DNA of 64,000 bases from Trichuris trichiura. Its lineage: Eukaryota; Nematoda; Enoplea; Trichinellida; Trichuridae. Shown here in pieces: positions 58,901-64,000 of the stretch. The position numbers and the translations under genes are program-made. Under the pieces are notes generated by a model that was not told where the DNA came from, did no database searches, and saw only the letters and a program-made list of their open reading frames with translations. Where the stretch lies: positions 1,562,001 through 1,626,000 of the forward strand of contig JBAJFE010000042.1 of the NCBI GenBank assembly GCA_037903355.1, in the 5' to 3' direction. The number at the start of each line of letters is the position of its first letter. The stretch's first letter is position 1.

Positions 58901-61448
58901 AGTAGTTGTTTTCGCTAGCCGTATCGTTTAGATTTGGCAACGAAAAAGTATACAATTTGCCAAGTGGCCTGATGAATACGCCTTATCCTTCAGTGCTGTC
59001 AGTGTTACAGTGCGCCGATGCTGTCGTGGTCAATGTTCTTATTGACCAACGTGGCATCGAGAAGACCGCACTGTTCGCTGACGAAACGACAATGGTTAGA
59101 GTTATGAAGAACTCGGTAGATTTACTGCCTTTGTCGTTAACATATTGATGTAGCATTTTTTTAGCGCTTCGGAAATTTCACATTTGCATTCAGCGCTGAG
59201 GGTGATCAGTGTATAACACAACCTTGCTTTCGAAAATACAAGCCTCCCGCGAGAAGAACTTACGTGTTAACTTCGTCGAACGAAGATGCAATAAAACAAT
59301 TGAACGCCGAATGCGAAGAGTTAGCGGCCAATAAGGATGCCGTCCAAAAGGAAATTGATTCGGTATGGCGCGGGCATTTTTGTTCTTTAGGAAATTTCTT
59401 ATTTCTGCTTATAGTTGAACGAACGAATGGCAGAACTGCGAGATGAACTTTCGGCTCGAAAAGCAGATATGGCCGAATTAAAAAAAGCATTGGTTGTTAA
59501 GCAGAGTCGTATAAATGCTATGAGAACCGCCCAGGCGGAAAATAGCGATTTTGAAAAAGATTTCAGCCTGTTCGTAAGTTAATATTAAAAGTGAAATGTT
59601 CATGGCACGAGAGTGAAATTCGTCTAGGAAAGGCAAGTAAATGAATTGAAAAAGAAGCTGGCCTCTATTAAGGCTGAGCAGACTGAGCAAGAAACGCGAA
59701 TAGACCGCGCTGAAGGACAAATGAATCAGTCGCTTTCGGCATTCGAACGAATGGAACGGAATCGCGTACAGGCTGTTAACAGACGAAAGGAAGTGGCAGA
59801 GAAACTAGCAAACTTAGAACGTTCGATCCATTTGGCCGCAGGGGAAATAAATGTTTTGACAAAAGAAAGCCAAGATGGAAAGGACGTGTTGGTGCGCTTG
59901 GAAAGTGAACGAAAAACGTGCGACAGAAGACTGCAGGTACTGATTTCTTTCGTTGCTTGCTCGTCAACAGAAAATGGAGTTTTAGCAGGCAATGGCCGAG
60001 GCTAAAAAAATGTCGCCTGCTCGTGTTAGGGTGCAACGGTCAATTGAGGAAGTTAAACGGCACCTTGAACAATTGCAGTTGGCAGTTGGTGATTTCGTTG
60101 AGAGGTAACTTGTAAAGTGGGCTTTCCTCTTGAACTTATTTTTGAGTGTTTATTTGTGCCATTGAAGATATGTTTGAACTATACAAGTGTGTTTTATTAG
60201 TAAAATCTATTTACTTTTAACCATTGCATAGGAAAAAGCCGTCCACGCAAAGTACTCCCTATGCTATTCTTTTACTGCTTTGCCAGCACACAGTATCGTC
60301 CATATAGTGAATGTTGAGTAGGGGAAAATTGAGGGAACAATACGATTCATAGGCTTGGCGTAGGACTAATATGAATGCGTTAAATTTACAAAACTCTTTG
60401 GGAATATGGCTCTTTTTAACGGTTTCCTGGAATTATACTTGTTTTTGCACATCTTATACAGGGTTACTTGCTTGGATACAACGAGGGCAAATACGTGCCT
60501 TTTGCCGCTAATTGCTTTCAGTACTTGTCGTGTAAATCTGATATTATTGCAGCGAGTATACAATGGAAGAACTGGGTGTTGAGCTGGATGTATCAAGAGC
60601 TAAACTTGCTTCGATTACAGACGAGTACAAAGAAGCGTGCTCCACTTTGGAGGTGTGATATTATTTCTACCAACACCTTGTACTATTGACGGCAGACATA
60701 CCTCAGTGCTACTCTTCTGCTGAGCACATGTCTTTCCCGTTACGTACTGGCAAAGCATCATAGTAGTATAGTTGCAGACTGCCGTTTTCTTAGCGTCTCT
60801 CTTCATAGATTTTAAAGCGAGCAGTCTAAGGAAGTTGTTTTTTATTTTCAGGACCTGACTCTCCAGTTAGCGAATCGTGATAAGTTTTTCCTTTCATTGC
60901 GAAAAAAGGTCGATGCGAGCATGGAGGACACATTCGAAAGCTACATTACTCTCCGCTATAAGGACAGTGGGTTATCAATTAACCATGAAAAGCAGTTGCT
61001 GGATATTTATATTGTGACTATTACTTATGTTTGACTGTAACTTTTTTCTTGATCAATCGATATATTAATAGAATGGAAGCTCGCAAGGAATGACGTCAAC
61101 ACAGTGCAAAAGTTTGCGAAGCTTCAGTGGTGGCGAGCGTTCCTTTGCCACAATATGTCTGTTGTTATCGCTGTGGGAGATAACGGACCTGCCTTTCCGG
61201 TGCCTCGATGAGTTCGATGTGTTCATGGATATGGTAAATCGCGACACTGCAATTAACATGCTGATTGACTATGCTGGGCAACCAAGAAATCTTCACCGAC
61301 AATTTATTTTCTTCAGTCCCTTACAGATCAGGTATACCGGTGAGGAAACTACTAATATGTTGAAAATTTTTGCTTCAGTGATTCCATGCGTACTGACGCT
61401 GTAAACCTGATTCGAATCACTGCTGAAGAAGCGGAAGCTGAAGAATAG
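55971..61448 (+). CDS. smc6: SMC6, structural maintenance of chromosomes protein 6
   Basis: ATPase subunit of the nuclear SMC5/6 complex (recombination repair, replication-fork stability). Exons: 55971-56109, 56340-56582, 56631-56773, 56826-56941, 56996-57200, 57420-57566, 57615-57706, 57770-57937, 58534-58878, 58932-59115, 59165-59362, 59415-59573, 59628-59936, 59986-60104, 60553-60652, 60852-61013, 61072-61331, 61379-61448; about 1050 residues, near the usual 1090-1150. The Walker A GRNGSGKSA spans the first intron; FNIQVQNPACILTQD and FYMESTQL follow; long coiled coils flank the hinge (58534-59115, with GVKERNLAIM and LIDQRGIE). The signature SFSGGERSF and Walker B FRCLDEFDVFMD lie at 61110-61235; the C-terminus is AVNLIRI plus an acidic tail. 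An in-frame ATG at 55914 is an alternative start. The junction near 56941-56996 is the least certain: the better-looking acceptor at 56981 gives the wrong phase. Most introns are about 45-65 bp. Confidence 0.96.
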
Positions 61449-61999
61449 TTTCCATTTTTACTTGTTAAGTAATTTCCTCTGATACGATTTCTGCCCCGTA
61501 CTCTAAACACCAAAAAAAAAACAAATTCAACCAAATGCGGGTAAACGGCGGTATTAACTATGGTAAATAAATCGTTACTTTTTTAAAATTCATTCAGTTT
61601 CTTTTTTTCTTTATTCTTGCGTGCGTTCCCCGATTCTATACTCTGTCCAGGCACAGCGCGTAAGCAGCCGTGAGCGCGGGTAATTAAATCATTTCATTTG
61701 TAAGCTGTATGCTAGTCACGACGACTTACAAAGTAGTTTTTATTTTCCATAGTCCTCTTTCGCTGTCTTAATTTTCGTCGTGCAACGCTTTTAGCTTGTA
61801 TCCGCCGCGTTCGCAGAGTAGCTTCAACGTGAACGGATGACTTCTTCGTACCTTAGGACCTGCGTGAGAATTAAATCGTACCAAAGAAACGCCTGCCTCT
61901 CTTATAGGTGCTATTAGTATATGATAGATGTATAATATGTGCATTCCAGTACACGTTATGCTTACCACGTTACCTTTGCAACACACGCGAATAATAGTA
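61449..61999. other. SMC6 3' flank; possible minus-strand last exon
   Basis: AATAAA at about 61565 could serve SMC6 polyadenylation. On the minus strand, 61905-61768 reads EAGVSLVRFNSHAGPKVRRS.. and ends YKLKALHDEN with a stop. It is basic and protein-like, but the family is not recognised and the plus-strand exon candidate to the right competes for the same area. Confidence 0.3.
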
Positions 62000-62190
62000 A
62001 CTTGGTTTGAGTGTCTGCACGGGCGTACGCGTCCTGTCACTGACATTGATGGACGAAGTCGTCTCGCTACTCTCCGTGCAAGTTACGATAAAATTTGCAA
62101 CTATTTGGGAGAATCATATGACGCAAGGTTTCCCAGGGGCATTTACTTAAAGCTTGAGATCTTCAGTCGTACTGTTGACTTCCATATTAA
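62000..62190 (+). CDS. Possible exon of an unrecognised gene
   Basis: Open frame from an acceptor-like AATAATAG (61998) to a good donor (ATTAAC|GTATGC at about 62191). It encodes about 64 residues including RPVTDIDGRSRLATLRASYD and ARFPRGIYLKLEIFSR. The composition looks coding, but no family was recognised and no partner exon was joined with confidence. Confidence 0.35.
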
Positions 62191-62465
62191 CGTATGCATT
62201 TTCTCACTGACATAGCGCAAGGTTCTCAGATCTACTCTATTGTGGTAAACAAAAGCACACGAACAGCTATTGTTTGTAATATCAGCGTATAGTGGAATGA
62301 AGACGAAACGTGTGGAGACGCTGAAAGTTTAATTAAAGGGGTGATCTTTAATTTCAGAGTGGGCGACCGTGGTTCACTTGTATCCAATTATAGCGTGCAG
62401 ACGGATTAAACTTCCTTGTGCTGATGCTTGAGATCAGAAGCAAAAACCATGTCCCATCGTTGTTT

Positions 62466-62600
62466 ATGCTTCTTACTTGCGCGTTGTTCCAAACAGTAAT
62501 GACTTCACCCCTTTATCTGAACTGCAGTTTGATCTATGCGAAGAATATCCAGTACTGCTTGCCAGACGCTGAGGACTGCAGCATTTTCAGCGTTGTATAG
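62466..62600 (+). CDS. Possible small secreted protein or exon
   Basis: ATG at 62466 opens MLLTCALFQTVMTSPLYLN, a signal-peptide-like start, followed by a short stretch with four cysteines and a stop at 62598-62600. A second frame (about 62609-62725) continues protein-like (SATCQYNKYLAIYRHDAPSY) and may belong to the same gene through a splice I could not place. Confidence 0.25.
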   Translation: MLLTCALFQTVMTSPLYLNCSLIYAKNIQYCLPDAEDCSIFSVV

Positions 62601-63063
62601 TGCTAATAGGTTCGTTACTAATGGATCAGCAACATGTCAGTATAATAAATATCTCGCGATTTATCGTCATGACGCGCCGTCTTACCGTGTCTTTTACGCA
62701 AGGACTATTTTTTCCAGAAATGCGTAACACCTCTCCGTCAAAACAGCTTTGGAAAGCCGTCAACGATGGATGTAATCTTACACTTTTTAAATTTCGGAAC
62801 AGGTTGCTGAATGGCGCTCGAATGTTTTCATAATATTTTTAACGTTTGCTTCCCATGAGCACTCTAACGCAGCGCTATTGAATCTTGAATCCTGAAATAG
62901 GTGTGCGCTCGGATTCATCTGCCCGCTTCATCAATATGCAATCAGCTGTGAGTAAGCTAACACGTAGATGCAAATTGCGTTCGCTACGGACAGCTCTTTG
63001 ATACAAAATGCTCGTGTTATAATAATGAAATCCCCCTTTCGATATTGCGTTCACATTTATTCA

Positions 63064-63139
63064 ATGGCATCAGATGACATGTACGCGACAACGAATTTTC
63101 TTGTTGTCCTTATCGTTACGCTACTATTACAGATGGCTG
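63064..63139 (+). CDS. Signal-peptide first exon of a gene continuing right
   Basis: ATG at 63064 (or 63079) followed by NFLVVLIVTLLLQMA and then a consensus donor G|GTAAGC, phase 1. This is the same arrangement as the first exons at 12019 and 16823. The first AG downstream that keeps phase (TTTTGCAG at about 63274) leads to EAPSA and a stop, so the true second exon is probably elsewhere, perhaps beyond the window. Confidence 0.45.
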
Positions 63140-64000
63140 GTAAGCAAAACTTAAAATAAGTTTGAAAGAACATTTTCGGATTGATTCTCTAGGATAAAGG
63201 TGTTACTATTAATAGCATCTCTTTCTCACGGTTTCTGAAGTTTTGCCGCCTCTTTTCGTGTTGGTATTTTGCAGAGGCTCCCTCTGCATAGCCCTTGTCG
63301 AAAGGAGCATTCCCTGACCCGCCATGTCATGCAGCGCCCTATCTCCCTTGAGGATCACCCTTCCTTACTTACTGGTGTTTGACGGTCTAGTGTGGTCATG
63401 ACTATACATAAGCTTTTCTAACTGACTCATAAGCATAGTTTATTCATGCTTAGTCCAATAATATGCTTTTCAATTCGTAATGTGCGATTTTCAAGCAAAG
63501 GTTCGTGCAGCAGTCTCCTTACTTCGACTTTACGGTAAACGCGCTTTTATTGAATAGGAGTTGTTTGATGTGTAAGTGCATTTCAAAATAGTCTGGAGCC
63601 ATTCGTGCTAACGACAAACCCTACATTTACAAAGCAAAAAAGTGTGGCGGTTTATTGTTAAAGTCAAAAACCGCCATCGTTGGGAATTAGAAACGAAAAG
63701 CTTTCAAAATTTCATGCTTATGTCTTCAGCGCTAAAGGTAATGAATGGTAGCTGCTATGCGTAGCTGTACATCATACGACAAAAGGAATTATTGCAAAAG
63801 CTCATTTGCAACGTCTTGTTTCCTGCAAAAATGGTCGTTGACTGTGACTTCCAAACGTGTAACTTGAGCATTTTGGCTTTAGCGAAGTATTTCGCACTTT
63901 CAATAACTGCGAGCTAAACTACTTCTTCGTCGCTTTGTGATGGCGCTAGATTTCTACGAAGTATATAACTTCATATAAACTCTTTTAATCAATTTGAAAT
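63140..64000. other. No gene recognised
   Basis: No exon, repeat or element could be supported in the last 860 bp; it may be intron of the gene starting at 63064. Confidence 0.35.

Noticed and set aside
1..64000. Viral, bacterial or plasmid origin; CRISPR arrays; operons
   Set aside because: Spliced metazoan genes and degenerate eukaryotic transposons throughout; the repeats are transposon ends, not spaced arrays.

Overview
This window is nuclear DNA of an animal, most likely an enoplean nematode; a whipworm-type genome (Trichuris/Trichinellida) is my best guess. The evidence is spliced genes with GT-AG introns as short as about 45-60 bp, moderate GC, small secreted cysteine-rich proteins encoded by few exons, and a mix of Penelope-like, BEL/Pao, copia, gypsy, pogo/Tigger and hAT elements. 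Species is inference; no marker here fixes it.

Host genes. (1) A complete SMC6 gene (55971-61448, +, 18 exons): a subunit of the SMC5/6 chromosome-maintenance complex with Walker A, hinge, signature motif and Walker B. (2) A secreted histidine acid phosphatase (34852-39626, +, nine recognised exons) with an RHGSRAP active site and a distal HD dyad. (3) Three loci of one family of secreted 16-cysteine proteins (3905-4636 +; 8523-12019 -; 41623-42291 -). All three share a middle exon of exactly 195 nt, phase 1 at both ends, with an invariant eight-cysteine spacing. (4) A small secreted Gln/Pro/Cys-rich protein (15344-16823, -). (5) Isolated weaker candidates near 18.9-19.2, 27.2-28.4, 62.0-62.6 and 63.06 kb; the last is a signal-peptide first exon whose remainder probably lies to the right.

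Mobile DNA. The left end carries a palindromic Penelope-type element (294-793) with a 12-bp target duplication. Related fragments are scattered over the window and carry hammerhead-ribozyme-like cores. Penelope coding remnants (reverse transcriptase 43072-44200; GIY-YIG 54060-54790) lie next to such terminal sequences. Broken LTR retrotransposons are copia (20326-23266) joined to gypsy (23350-24768), and a BEL/Pao element with both LTRs (44565-50466, -). DNA transposons include two pogo/Tigger elements (6479-7596; 30391-31661, the latter split by a hAT MITE with a perfect 8-bp duplication), two larger hAT-type elements (13137-13611; 52452-53958), and short inverted-repeat elements at 5589-5770, 25044-25260 and 44337-44511.

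Layout: 0-13 kb, cysteine-rich genes 1 and 2 among small elements; 13-20 kb, sparse with the Q/P/C-rich gene; 20-32 kb, transposon graveyard; 32-40 kb, acid phosphatase; 41.6-55.7 kb, cysteine-rich gene 3 followed by dense retroelements; 56-61.5 kb, SMC6; 61.5-64 kb, start of another gene-bearing stretch. No operon, CRISPR array, rRNA or tRNA was recognised.
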